Below, one piece after another: positions 20,978-32,549 of a stretch of 64,000 nt of DNA (its first letter is position 1; each line of letters begins with the position of its first letter). Position numbers and translations under genes: made by a program. This DNA is from Macrolepiota albuminosa (Eukaryota > Basidiomycota > Agaricomycetes > Agaricales > Agaricaceae), in assembly GCA_027475525.1 (NCBI GenBank), contig JAMWFC010000082.1, positions 1,612,001 through 1,676,000 of the forward strand, written 5' to 3'. Below the pieces are notes generated by a model. That model made no database searches. It was not told where the DNA came from and saw nothing but the letters and a program-made list of their open reading frames with translations.

Positions 20978-23043
20978 GTAGATGTCCACTGGTGGCTTAT
21001 GTAAGACTGCATAGGTCTGCAGGGCCCTTTCATGGATATACACTGGTGTTGAGAGTAGGAAAAGGAGGGAAGGGGAGGTGCACAGCCTCAAGTTATTGCA
21101 GAGAGGAAGGGAGAGGAGAGGGAAATGGGAAACCTTGAGGAGGGTTTATTTATGCCATGACGCCTGCCAATGGAGGTTTTTACTCGTAGGCTAATGCCTG
21201 CTGGCAGCTACTGATGCATGTTAACATCCACTAGTGTCTGCTGGCATCTACCAGGCCTGCATGCGCATATGTGTGCCCATATTTTATCAATCCACTGAAC
21301 TATGTCATACAGCACATTGTAACTTATCCATGGCTCTGTATTCTATGGCACTGTGGAGACTGCTCTACTATAGTATAGTGGACTCTGCTGGACACATATG
21401 GTACAGTACAAAGTGAGCTCCCATACAACGTATGACATGTACTGTTGTGATGCCCTACTCTGGACAAGATATGGTACAAGTTGGCCCAGCCCTAGGCTCA
21501 TTAGAAGTGATGGCAATCTGTTTGATAGCCAAATGAGAAGGAGCAGTACAAGTAGGAGAGGCAATGCTGCAAAAAGGACTGCTTAACATGGGTGGAACAG
21601 TCAAAGAAGTGGCAAAAAGAATAGAAGAGGAAGAGGCAGTATGGGCTGACTAAGCACTGGGGAGACTAGTGATAGTAGGCAATGTAGGGGCCGACTACTC
21701 AGAGTCAATATTACCAACATAAGGAGAAAAAAAAAGACTGACTTTGCTAATCTTGGTACTAGCTAGCAATGCATTGATCTCATTGGATAATGAAGGAGCC
21801 TAGTATAGGCACTGAACCTTAGCCCCACAAAATCAAAATCAAACTTAAACTTACAAATAAATCCACAAACAGATACAACTAGTTGGCACCTTCATATTTG
21901 CAGTACCAGGCCATGCACCACTCATGAACCTCAACTCCCCATGCCCAGGAGCTGTCAGGGCCATGTACCACCAACCATCACTGATAGAGCTGCATTATGG
22001 CAGGGACAGTTTGTGGCACATCTGCAGGACCAGTAGTAGACTTAGTGCAATTAAACAAATAAAAAGCCTTAGCAAGGAAGTTGGGAAGGGCAGAAGCAGC
22101 AAAACCAGACATTGTGCAAGGATGGAAAGAAAAACATGAGCAGAGAGAGATGGCTAGAAACAATTTTTATAAGGCACTGGCAGCATCACACAGACTGTAG
22201 CACAGTCAAATTAATGACAGCATTTGACTGAGGACAGTCAATTTTTCAGTTGGGGGGAGATGATAGGCTTCTACTCAGGCTAAGCACATCAAGAAATACT
22301 AAAGGCCTACCAATATTTGGCATACTGGAGACTCTAGCAACCTTCTTGGACACAGAACATCTCTGGCTTCAGCACTCTGTTACAGGCTTTACTTATTACT
22401 CTCAACCACTACTTATTAGCCCTCCAGCACATACTACCCCTTGACTTCAAGGATTTAGGAGGCTTAGAACTCTAAGTGCTAGCACAACAGCAGGAAGGTG
22501 ACTCTGACCCAAACTCCAATCAATACTGAAAGGGGCTAGCAGTAGGTGCTGCCATTTGACAAGGCACCATAATTAGAAGTCTAAAGAATCAATGACAACA
22601 GTGATGATGCCCAAATCAGGCTAGAGGGCATGTACTATCACTAGTACAGCTACTTAGCCAATATAGCTTTGGGCACGCTAAGTGTGTGAGAAAGTCCTGG
22701 ACAGGTCCCAGAGAACACATGGTAGGCAAGAGTATGGTGGCAAGAAAAGTAGGTGATTGGAGACACTTGTATAAGGCTCCAAAATATTGCATGAGAGTGC
22801 TAAGAGTTGCTAACGAAAGACGCTAAGAAGTGCAGAAGAGAGTCACTAAGAGAAAGCTCTAAGAGGTGCGGAAACAAGTTGCTAAGAGGTGCTAAGTGTT
22901 AGCACCTAGAATGAGATAGTAAAAAGACAAGGTTGCTTAACAGATCTAAGCACAAATGCCAAGCCATAGTTGCAAGGTGCTAGAGAGAGAAAAAAAAAAC
23001 TAAAGCAGAGTCCTCTTGCTTACATGGTCAACAAAAGATAGTC
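20978..23043. other. Non-coding stretch, nothing recognised
   Basis: Begins with the GTAGA target duplication and continues the locus interrupted at 9620 (words such as gatgtccactgg and gcctgctggca). From 21.2 to 23.0 kb there are only short chance frames. At 22.8-22.95 kb the words gctaagaggtgctaag recur several times. Most likely very old repeat material. Confidence 0.4.
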
Positions 23044-23892
23044 TGTTATGTATGGTGATAATACAATACTGTACCAGCAGTCAGGAACACACCATGCACT
23101 AAAAGTCAAAATAACCATTTAATTATGGGCTGAAAACTGTAAGCCTCCTGATAGCAGTCTCAACAAAAATATATCTCCAAAACATCCCAATAAATACACA
23201 GAAAAGTACAGAACAATAGGCAAGGACCAGCTCAAACTATCAGCTCAACAATAGTCCAACCACTGTAATGGGGAGGGGAAGCATGGGAGCTGGCAGAAGT
23301 GACAAAATGAGATCAATTTGTAATGATCTAGATCAAGCTCAGATCTGACAAAAGCCCAATTTGACATAACTGAAAGGGGAAAAGGAAAAGAAGCATGGAA
23401 TGCAGGGAAGCACTAAAAGGGAAAAGAAGAATTTATGGATGGGATTGTGCTAAATAGAGCTCAAGCAAATGGGGAAGTGGCAATCAGAGACATCCAGAAG
23501 AATGATGGAACAAGAAGTTGAATGGTGGAACTAGTGGCACTGAAACAGGCCTCTCAAAAGGGAAATTGGACTATCAAATATGTTCCAGAGGTTGGGGAGT
23601 TTACAACAAAGAGTCATGTGTAGATAGTGGTCTGTGCACCAGAAAAACAGTATAAATAGCCCAAGTTTAGTAGAGAATAGACAGGCAATTGATAGGCAAA
23701 GGCTTGGTGGTTCCCAGGGAGTGAATCACTTAGGCTGGAGTTTGTTGAGAACCCTCTGCTTTCAGGAAGATTATTGAAAGCCTTCAACATTATAATATAT
23801 CAAGTTCATCATCAAGTCAGTGTGCATTGAAAGTAACATTCTACACCATCAAGCCCCAGAACTATCACTACTACTTGCAACCAAGTACTACA
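23044..23892 (+). repeat. LTR-like repeat, first of an inverted pair
   Basis: 849 bp beginning TGTTATGTATGGTGAT and ending in GTACTACA; similar over its whole length to the reverse complement of 25671-26622. It has a perfect TATA box TATAAATA at 23651-23658 in the LTR sense. No second copy in the same orientation is present, so it is a solo or truncated LTR. The family (copia or gypsy) is not settled. Confidence 0.6.
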
Positions 23893-25029
23893 GTGACCAA
23901 AATGTTGGGATACAATCCCCACTGCCAAATTGATGATGTGCTACTAACAAAAAGTAAGTATTTATAGTAAAGGAAGTTAGCCAATGCTAAGAGGCTAAGC
24001 ACTGCTAGAGGGTGGTAAACTGATAAGAATGTAAGTAAATATGGTGAATTGAATGGTATGGTAAAAGGTCCATAATGATGCTGTCATAAAAATACTTCAT
24101 CATTCCATCCTGTAAGCACTGCCACTAGCTAAGGGCATTGTTCCAGATTGACTAATACCAAGCATTCATGTAAATGTATAGCCTTGGAGTGCAAGTGCCA
24201 AGGTGCAGCAAGATGTCAACAGTGGTGCTAAGAATAAGTGGTGCTATAAAAAGTAGTCCTGGAGTAATTGGAGGCTGTAGCTGTGAGTTATCAGTGTAAA
24301 AATATGAAGAAATTAGTGCTGGAAGCACTAGAGCATGCTGCTTCTGGTGGTACTAGTAGACTAACATGAGGTGTGGATATTGGTGCTATCTGTAGCCAGC
24401 CATAATAAGAGCTCATCAATGGCACAGGATATATTCAAGCCCAACATTTTTGACCTATTAGAAATTGATACAATGTTTAGCACTGACATTAGTGCTCATG
24501 GCATCTGTCAAGGATTTTCTGACCATACTCCAGAGAGGCCTGGCCAATCAGATTTATATTAAAAGTGAGCAGACTTGCACAATTCTAAGTCAATTTAGAG
24601 TCATTGTGGCCAATAGGTTATAATGCCATTGGTTGCCATCATCCATGTGCTGCTGGTTGCCATTGACAGGTCACCATTAGCTGGAGCCATGAGGAGAGGT
24701 GCTAATTGGTAGTGCTGCAAATGGACTCATCTTGGAAATACAGTAGTGCATAGTATAAAAGATAGCTACTACACAGTTATATAACAACAAATTGTAATTC
24801 TTTAAGCACCCAGTTATACTCAGCATTCAAATCACACTAGCTAGCTTTGACTTCATCACTAAGTTGGGTGCTAGCTTTGTCTTTATTGTCTTCATTGTTT
24901 ACAGTGTCACCTACAGGCACATTGTATTGTGCTATTCTTTTTCTTTCCAGTATCTTTGCCTTAATTATAGTGCTTACAGTCTGCTAGGTAGCATCCAAGG
25001 CACTATTATCTAGTGTGTCATTTTATCAC
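23893..25029. other. Non-coding stretch, nothing recognised
   Basis: Contains only short frames without family resemblance. The first 100 bp may be interior sequence of the element whose LTR ends at 23892, but no gag or primer site is readable. Confidence 0.35.
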
Positions 25030-25670
25030 ATTTGCTCAAGCACACTGGAACTCTGTCAGGACTTCTCACAACTACACATGCTAGGTGCTGGAGATAGCAT
25101 TGTACTGCGTAATGTCCAGCATACCCAATCACAGTTGGCATCATCAATGTACTTGACCAATCTAGGATCGAGCTTAGATCTGATCAACTCCTTGCAGACC
25201 CTGGCATAAGCAATATAGCCAAATGGATGTAGGTGGCCAACATCCTGCCTCTTCCCACACTACCTCTCTTTGGGGACACATCTAGGGTGTCAAGCAGAAG
25301 GCAGGAAATTTTGGGTATATATGATGGTAGCTGCTGCCTCAGTCCAGAGGCTCTTTAAGAGGTCACTTTCTACTAACAGGCACCAGACACCATCAAAAAT
25401 TGTGTGGATTGAGCACTCCATGACTCCATTCTGTGCATGGGTGTAAGGAACAATGGGCATGAGGGAGTTCCCCATTTCCTGGCAATACTCAGTTTATAAA
25501 TGGTTCACCCACTCTCTCCCGCTGTTGACCTGAATTGTTTTCACTTTGTTCCTGGTTTGGCACTCAGCTTTAGTGACATAACATTTAAAGACCAATAGGG
25601 TAGTCTTGCTTGCTTTATTTGTGAGGTACTTCCCTCTCAGTCGAGACAACCCTGCATCTGTAAACACTAT
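25030..25670 (-). pseudogene. copia integrase, distal half (remnant)
   Basis: The frame at 25688-25494 gives VFTDAGLSRLRGKYL and FKCYVTKAECQTRNKVKTI, ending VNSGREWVNHL where the second catalytic Asp region (usually DNG) is expected as NSGRE. The next frame (25475-25290) gives PYTHAQNGVMECSIHTIFDG with the catalytic Glu in VMECS, and WTEAAATIIYTQNFLPSA. Below 25290 the reading GHLHPFGYIAYARVCKELI continues the copia integrase tail to about 25150. Stops and shifts make it a pseudogene. Confidence 0.7.
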
Positions 25671-26622
25671 TGTAGTACTTGGTTGCAAGTAGTACTGATA
25701 GTTCTGGGGCTTTCTTGAAGTCTTAGAAAGTGACCTCTAATCCACACTGGTGCTTGATGATAAGGTTGATGTATTGAGTGCTTCACAGAATAAATATCCT
25801 GCAATGCAGAAGAAGGTTCTCAATAAACTCCAGCCTAAGTAGTTCACTCCCTGGGAACCACCAAGCCTTTGTCTACCAATAGACTTCCAATAAGAGGTGT
25901 TCAATAAACTCTAGCCTAAGTGATTCACTCCCTGGGAACCACCGAGCCTTTGCCTATCAATTGCCTGTCTATTCTCTACTAAACTTGGGCTATTTATACT
26001 GTTTTTCTGGTGCACAGACCACTATCTACACATGACTCTTTGTTGTCAACTCCTCAGCCTCCAGAACATATTTGATAGTCCAATTTCCCTTTTGGGAGGC
26101 ATGTTTCGGTGCCACCAGTTCCACCATTCAACTTCTTGTTCCACCATTCCTTCAGATGTCTCTGATTGCCACTTCCCCATTTGCTTCAGCTCCATTTAGC
26201 ACGATCCCATTCATAGATCCTTCTTTCCCCTTTTAGCACTTCCCTGCATTCCATGCTTCTTTTGACATCCCTCCATGCTTCTTTTCCTTTCCCCTTTCAG
26301 TCATGTCAAATTGGGCATTGTCAGATCTGATCTTGATCTAGATCATCACAAATTGATCCCATTTTGTCACTTCTGCCAGCTCCCATGCTTCCTCTCCCCA
26401 TTACAGTGGTTGGACTATTGTTGAGTGGATAGCTTGAGCTGGTCCCTGCCCTTTGTTCTGTACTGTCTGTGTATTTATTGGGGTGTTTTTGGAGATATAA
26501 TTTGTTGAGACTGCTACCAGGAGGCTTACAGTTTTCAGCCTTATGATTAAATGTTTATTTTGACTTCTGGTGCATGTTGTGTCCCTGACTGCTGGTACAG
26601 CATCATATCACCATCATATACA
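25671..26622 (-). repeat. LTR-like repeat inserted in the copia integrase, second of the inverted pair
   Basis: 952 bp on the minus strand starting TGTATATGATGGTGAT and ending in GTACTACA, with TATAAATA at 25998-25991. It separates the integrase parts ending in a VASLGRALY-like reading (above 26622) and starting VFTDAG (below 25671). No convincing target duplication could be matched (actat against gtgct), so the exact borders are uncertain. An internal imperfect repeat of about 85 bp occurs at 25812-25970. Confidence 0.6.
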
Positions 26623-27427
26623 GTGCTCTTCCCAGGGATGCTACCATGGCTGGCCCCTATAGGTCAATGGACACTTTCTCACCAGCAACCTGAACATTCT
26701 CAGAAGTGCCATCATAGGATTGTATGGTTTACCTGCCATAGATGTGGTCTTTGCACATCCCAGGCATGGCAGACTTTCCTTGGATGTGGAGGCCATCAAC
26801 CAATCATTTTGACTCCAGTTTCCTAATTGACTGGAGCCCTGCATGCCTGAAGCACCTATGCCACACTTTGATGGAAACCAGCTTATCCAGAGACATGGCA
26901 ACAAGGACCTTGGAAAGTGACAGCTGTTTAGTGGGTGTGGAAGTGGTGGTGGCAGAGGTCGCAGCAATAGGGGGTTTGTCAGATGCATATGCCTCAGGTT
27001 GGGTCAATCTTAGTTCAAGAAGATACATCCAGTTCTGTTTTTCCCCAATCATGAACATTTTTTCTGATTGGTCGACAAAGTTTACCTTCCTGCCCTTGAA
27101 GACAATGAAAAACTCTAAGTTGTCAAACTTCCCAATAGACACCAAATTTGCCGCCAGTTCTGGCATATGAAGTGCAGATCTGAAAATCAAGTGCAAGGTA
27201 TGGCCATTCACAGTGACTGCCCTCCTAACTGTCCCTTCACCCAATATACTGAAAACACCACCACAGTTTGCAGAGATCCCATAGCATGGGCTTGGGTACA
27301 GTTTGTAGTCCTCAAAGTTTGACCACTGTACAAAGTAGTGGTCAGTTGCACCTGAGTCAGCATATGTGAGAATTCCTGAACTCAGACTAGATAAGGTGAA
27401 CACATTTGCAGAGATCTTGACAGCCAA
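26623..27427 (-). pseudogene. copia protease and pre-integrase region (remnant)
   Basis: An open 207-codon frame holds the protease active site TYADSGATDHYF (about 27365-27325) and the pre-integrase word VWHRCFRHAGLQSIRKL near its end, where copia elements have the zinc-binding GAG-pre-integrase domain. The part below 26804 continues as GKSAMPGMCKDH and then SIDL with a stop where the conserved Trp-Gly-Pro is expected, up to the LTR insertion. Confidence 0.7.
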
Positions 27428-27599
27428 GAGGTAAGATCACAGGGGGTTTGAGTTATAATCATACATGGTGGCTGGCATAAACAGCGCATTTGCAATCAAG
27501 ACATAGGTGGTCTGAGATTAGCTTGGAGTGGTAGAAGCTAGATTTGCTGCTGGAATACTTGTCTGTGGCTTAGAAGGAGTTTGTCCAGGGGTGGCATTT

Positions 27600-28166
27600 T
27601 GTCAGCATCCAAAATTTGGTGAAAATTGTCCTTCCTTCTCTCCTTTCCTCTAGCAGCAATTCTCAATTGTATGTCCAGTGTGTCTGCAATTGGAATTGGT
27701 GCATATGGGCTTATTTTGTGGTTGTGGTGCTTTAGCAATGAGTACTGTGGAGTTTGATTTTGTTCTGGCCATCAAACGTTCCTTCAAATGTTCCCAATGA
27801 ACATTCAAGCCCATGATGAGTTCTGTTGACATTTTGGTAGATTGGAGGGAAGTGACAATATAATCCCAGAAAGCAAGGAGGGAGGAGAGGTTGATGGCTC
27901 TAAATTGGTTATCTTTTATGTTGGCTCCCTTTTTGATCACATAGTTCCATTTTGAATGGAGGTGAGTGATGTGTTCCTGAAAATCCATCCCATTTACATA
28001 TTTTGTTGCCTTTAAAGCATTTTCTGCTGTGTTTGCCCCTAAGTCCAAATTGTTCTGTAAGACTCCTTACAATGTCCATGCATTTCATGCTTGCCACTCT
28101 TGGTGGGATGGGGACTTGTCCTACCACTCTGTTGCTGGAGGAGTAGGTACCATAATTTTGGGTTTG
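27600..28166 (-). pseudogene. copia gag, distal part (remnant)
   Basis: A 132-codon frame (28048-27650) reads HITHLHSKWNYVIKKGANI and SLLAFWDYIVTSLQSTKMS, wording of the copia-type gag (UBN2-like) helical domain, and ends in a zinc knuckle CTNSNCRHTGHTIENC. Above 28048 the frame shifts and reads PKLWYLLLQQQ before the solo LTR. Confidence 0.65.
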
Positions 28167-28937
28167 TGTCACAACCCCTCCCCTCTGGACCCACCCTGGG
28201 ACACCTCTGGAACCCCATCCAGGACCCTCCCTCCGACCCCACAGGACGCACCCCACCATCATGACTACTGACACCGCCATCACATGCATCAAGGACTACC
28301 ATCACCTGGCACCTCTGGCAACCCCGCATCACGGACCTGGGATCAACCGCCATCAGCCCTCGATCAACGACCGGATCACAGCAACTGCTTCTGGGCCATC
28401 ACACATTGCACATCACAGCTCCCTCCACGCCAATCAATCACGTGCCCTGCACATGTGATCCCGGTATACAGTCCCCCTCCCGCTACTCAATGCCCCCCGG
28501 AACTCATCCCAGACACCCCAGAACCCCAGAAACCCGGACCCGGCTCCATAGTACTTATAGTGTAGCTCCCCGATTGTAGTCGCTAGTCTTGATATTAACT
28601 TGAATTGTTGCATGCCCTCTGCTTGATTGGTATGTGCTGACTGGCACGCTTGAACAACCGCGTGCTCTCAGTTTGGTACATACTTTGTGACTTGCAATCT
28701 GTTAACCCGGTCTCGTCTTAGAACCCCCCTGTTCCCAACTCAACCACCTCCCAACCCTCAGCCTCTAAAACCCAAAACCCCCGGACCAAGTTCCCTTCCC
28801 CGGGACCACTCCTTGTCCGCGTCTTGAACCCTGGAGTCCTAGCCCTGGAGTTTCAGACACCCGAGTATCTGTAGATCAAGTCTGCCTCGTAAGGGCATTG
28901 CTTTCCCGGAAAGCCCCTGACTCAGCAGAACCTGACA
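28167..28937 (+). repeat. Solo LTR of the chromovirus family with target duplication
   Basis: 771 bp in plus orientation, TGTCACAACC ... GAACCTGACA, flanked on both sides by GTTTG (28162-28166 and 28938-28942). It keeps TTATAG and AGTCTTGATATTA at the right spacing. It interrupts copia gag, so it arrived after that element. A solo LTR results from recombination between the two LTRs of a full copy. Confidence 0.92.
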
Positions 28938-28942
28938 GTTTG

Positions 28943-29097
28943 GTGTTCCTATAGTTCCATCAAGATAACCCTGCACCTCTAAGTTTTGCTGCCAGAAGAA
29001 CTTGATCCCTAAACATGATGTAGTTTGTCCTGTCAAATAAAAATTCTTCTGGGAATGTAGGAGGATTGCTGTTACCTCTCGACATAGTGGAAGTCAT
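28943..29097 (-). pseudogene. copia gag N-terminus (remnant)
   Basis: ATG at 29097 opens MTSTMSRGNSNPPTF, followed by EFLFDRTNYIMFRDQVLLA, the typical gag start in which the element RNA-binding domain begins with a TNY/MFRDQ word. A 1-nt shift near 28975 moves the continuation GYLDGTIGTPN into another frame, right before the solo LTR. Confidence 0.65.
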
Positions 29098-30144
29098 GTT
29101 GTGTATGTTGTGTAAGTAAATGTAGTTTTAAGTGGGTGTGGTGTAAGTGAGCATGTGGTGCAAGTGAGTGCTTTTTGGGGCCAATAACCTGTAGTACAAA
29201 GTAAGTCTTAAACTGCTACAGGTTGGATGTAAGTAAGCAAGACAGATCCACATATTGGAGGTGACATACCCTCAGTCTTTGGTAAAAGAACTGAGGGATA
29301 GGACCGGGTCACACCACACATAGAGACCTGGTGGCTGAGTAAACTATACAGGACGATCAAGTACAATTGCACTGGAGAAGTAAATAAATGAATTAAATAA
29401 AAGATAGAAGAAACCATTGAGTCACCGGGAAGTAACCGAGAGACACCGCTGCCACAGTGAAGAATCTACCAGTGATGAGTCTACAATGACAAAACTTACA
29501 TTGCTTTCTTTTCAAATAAACTCTCAATACATATGCTTTCAACCCCCTCCAAGCTCTTTCAATTGCTCAACAATCCTTGTTTGCTGTGAATTCAATTGAG
29601 ACAACCCATATTTATAGTCGGAAGTATTTTCAAGAAGCTCCACAACTGCTTCATTAACCAGGTTTCTATCATGGTCCAAGCACATCTCATCAGCATCTGA
29701 GCTCTTTTCTCTCCTTGAAAGTCATGCAAGAAGATCCTGTCTATGTGGCTCTATTTCTGATTTGAGTTGTAAGATGCCTGTTTTGATAATTTCAAGAGGA
29801 TTCTCTGGCATTCCAATGATAGAGAGGAGGAAAAACTGTATCTACATTATCATGTATTTTTCTTGGCAATTCAAGCAAGTCCTATAATAATATGCTCATA
29901 TCTAAGTCACAGAATATAATTTATCAGTTGTAAATCTATACTTTTGGGGCAAATTACCAGTTATAAGACGATCGGTTATCGCGTTTCTTAAATCCCGCGA
30001 ACCAAGTCGGTGGACACCCAAAACCCATCTGTTTGAAGGGGTTATCGGATTTAAGAGCCATCGGTTATGAAAAATTCGACTCTACATCAAAAATAAAATT
30101 GTATTGGCCATCCTATTGATAATCAATCTGAAGCTTCAAAACAA
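29098..30144. other. Non-coding stretch before the kinase gene
   Basis: 29.1-29.4 kb may hold the copia leader or LTR (repeated gtaagt/gtgtaagtg words), but borders are not visible. 29.6-30.1 kb looks like host intergenic sequence, including a short GC-richer part at 29970-30050. No gene supported. Confidence 0.4.
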
Positions 30145-31863
30145 TCATTCAAGGAGGGTGCGATTGAACGTAAGATAAAGAAAGCGACCAATGCGGCGTA
30201 TGGAACTGACTATCCTGAAGACCCAAGGATATAGACAAACCTCCCGAAGAAAACGGATATGGCGCGGAACAGGGGGCTCGCGATAGGCGGCCCATTCTGC
30301 CACAAAATCTGTGTCAAGGTGCTTCCAGCGATCATAGTAATCATATGCGATATATCGATGGTTTGACTCTGCTGCTAGAGATAATACACGCTTGGGTGTT
30401 AAAGGAACAACCTGTTCTTCAAAAAATTGCAGAGCTTCTGAAGCCTTAAATCGTCGTGCGATGTCACGAGTCGTCATCCGGTCGAACAGGGGCGCTAGCA
30501 TTGGGACGGTGCGCGTCATATGCTACGATAAAAGGGGAAAGTCGCATCGATACGGATGACAGTGCACATCACAGATTGACTCACCTGGAATTCTTGGCAG
30601 AACATAACACCTAGCATTCCGACATCAAAGGCGAAAGGATTGTAATCAAACTCTCCCTGCAACGTATCCCCTGGAACTTGATCATACAGGGTGTCAAAGG
30701 AAACGTAGCTTGGAAGACGACAGTCATCGAGGGACGTTGAAGGCGGAAACATCGTGGATCCGTCAAAGTCAAATAAAGCATATGTCAATTTTCCTTGAGC
30801 ACGTAGAGAATAACGGAAATAGTTGTTTATATCAAAGCTGTCCATATGGACGTGATTAACGAGTATATTGCCCGTTTTGATGTCCTATAATAGAAAAAAA
30901 ATTCCGGTATCAATCAAAGCTTTTGAATGTCGAAGAACGTACACCATGAGCAATTCGATGTTTGTGAAGATAGGTCAATCCCTGCTGGAAGGGTCAAAAT
31001 CGTTCCAAACATAAACGGAGGAAAGGAACCTTTAAAAGGCAATGTATGAAATGAAAGACCTCTTGCAAGCTGTCGCATTCGGGTAAGAGTGGAAAAATAC
31101 CCCATCTGACTCCCGGGTTCAAACAAGCCAGAGTGGTTGTAGCAATGAAGCATACCTAGGCATAACAGCCAGCCAGTGACCTTCGCAAGGAATAAGATCC
31201 AGAATTGGTATCACATGATGAAAATCATCTATTGAACGGGGCACTCCTTTATTATGAAGGTATTTTAGAACACGAAGTTCTTGGCTCCCATCTAAGATTG
31301 CCTTTATAACCACATGCTGTCCTAATGTATTCTGAGCATAGGCAATATTGCCCTAGAGAGTATTTGAGCAAGATTCTGTTCAGAATACTCTAAATATCTG
31401 TCACACGCACCCTGGAGCTTGTATTTGCGTAGAAAGTTGGAGGCATCGAGTCATCCTCATTCTCCTCCGCTTCCGGTCCTTCATGACTCGCATAGGGAAA
31501 TACACTCTCGTGGGGTCCTACATTGCTTGGATACATCCAATCTGAAAAATCTGCTTTCGAGAACCGTTGAAGGTACAGAATGTAACCCTTTCCCAGAAAC
31601 CACGATCGGATGCGTTTTGAGTCCCACCAAGCAATTCTTCTGCAGACTAACGAAGGAAATCCGGGATCATGAGGCCACAGTGAAGTTCGAAGTACGGAAT
31701 CAAGGTCGTCGTCCACAGGAGACAAAGCAGTGTCATCGTTTTCACATTGAGTATACACCTGGGGATATTGTAGAGAATTGTAAGACAAAATTGCCCTCTG
31801 TATGGTCACTTACCATCTTTTCTACGACAACAAGGTGCAACTGACGGTGGTAACAGTGCTGAC
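30145..31863 (-). CDS. Basidiomycete protein kinase-like host gene, 5' end not resolved
   Basis: Exons by splice sites: 31863-31814, 31758-31411, 31352-31156, 31105-31030, 30984-30943, 30884-30585, 30522-30145; introns 50-62 nt with GTAAGT, GTGCGT, GTATGC, GTTCCT, GTACGT and GTGAGT donors. Phases agree and give 462 residues with no stop. Kinase marks: VVIK (ATP-binding Lys), ELRVLKYL (helix C Glu), CEGHWLAVMPRWG (hinge), YLHKHRIAHGDIKTGNILVN (catalytic loop, HGD for HRD), ALFDFDGSTMFPP (DFD for DFG), FDYNPFAFDVGMLGVMFCQ, and a C-terminal RDIARRFKASEALQFFEE. DFD and HGD are usual in this expanded basidiomycete family (family knowledge), so activity is uncertain. At least one upstream exon is missing; the Pogo element lies 240 bp upstream. 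Confidence 0.75.
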
Positions 31864-32100
31864 CTGGGAAAGAAACTTTTCGAAGCAAAGTTTAGAAATG
31901 TTAAATGTGACCCCCCCTGAACCCATGTCACATGTCACACTGTGTGACCTTGAGGCTGGTGAGGACAGCAGACATCTATCGTTGTTCAACAAATGCATAT
32001 TATGATTCTATACTATGTTAGATATCACATTTGTGATATTGTGACGGAGTGCCATGAACACCATTGTCAAAAAGGCAATGGTCACAGTTTGCTTTGTCCA
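31864..32100. other. Kinase upstream region, cut by the Pogo insertion
   Basis: A splice acceptor (TTTCTTTCCCAG on the minus strand) ends at 31864, so at least one more exon should lie above it. No convincing donor or ATG was chosen before the Pogo terminus at 32103. A palindromic cacactgtgtgac-type word sits at about 31930-31950. Confidence 0.4.
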
Positions 32101-32102
32101 TA

Positions 32103-32126
32103 CTGTGCCGTGACGAGATATGCAAC
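32103..32126 (+). repeat. Left terminal inverted repeat of the Pogo element
   Basis: 24 bp, exact reverse complement of 35334-35357, adjoining TA. Transposase binding and cleavage site by analogy with the superfamily. Confidence 0.93.
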
Positions 32127-32549
32127 CGAGCCCACTTGTGCAACTTCCTTTCCTCAGCTCCATCGGCGTACTTTTTGAGAACCGTAAAAATCTCATACAT
32201 GTATAGAGTCTATATAAAGATGTTGCTATAGGTATTTCAAAGGATCCTTTGGTTGTTGAGCTTTAATAAATCTGATAGTGCTCAAAAAGTCTGATTTCGT
32301 GACCACCTCATCATCGGTGAAATGATTCTTGATAAACTATTGTACTTTTTACATGATAACATTGTTTAATACATTCAATACAGCTCAAATCTAATTTTCC
32401 GAGGCTCTATGTACCCTGAAAAGGCCTCGATGAGAGGGATCTGTGTGGGAGCGTGACATTCTCAATGAGATTGAAGCTCCGCATGCGACCTGGCGGCAAT
32501 GCCTAATTTGGTAGCCTGCCCAAACAACAGTTTCCAAGTCCTCGACAAA

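Larger units (their letters stand above)
25030..29097 (-). mobile_element. Broken Ty1/copia retrotransposon with two LTR insertions
   Basis: Minus-strand gag, protease and integrase remnants occur in copia order from 29097 down to about 25030. The integrase is split by an LTR (25671-26622) and gag by a solo LTR (28167-28937). RT and RNase H, which should follow integrase in copia elements, were not found below 25 kb, so the 3' half is gone. No LTR of its own is firmly identified. Confidence 0.75.

Noticed and set aside
25671..26622. Target-site duplication around the LTR in the copia integrase
   Set aside because: Candidate 5-mers on the two sides (actat, gtgct) do not match, and shifting the borders by a few bases did not help.
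29098..29440. 5' LTR of the copia element
   Set aside because: No TG...CA repeat, primer site or second copy could be matched, so it is left as non-coding.
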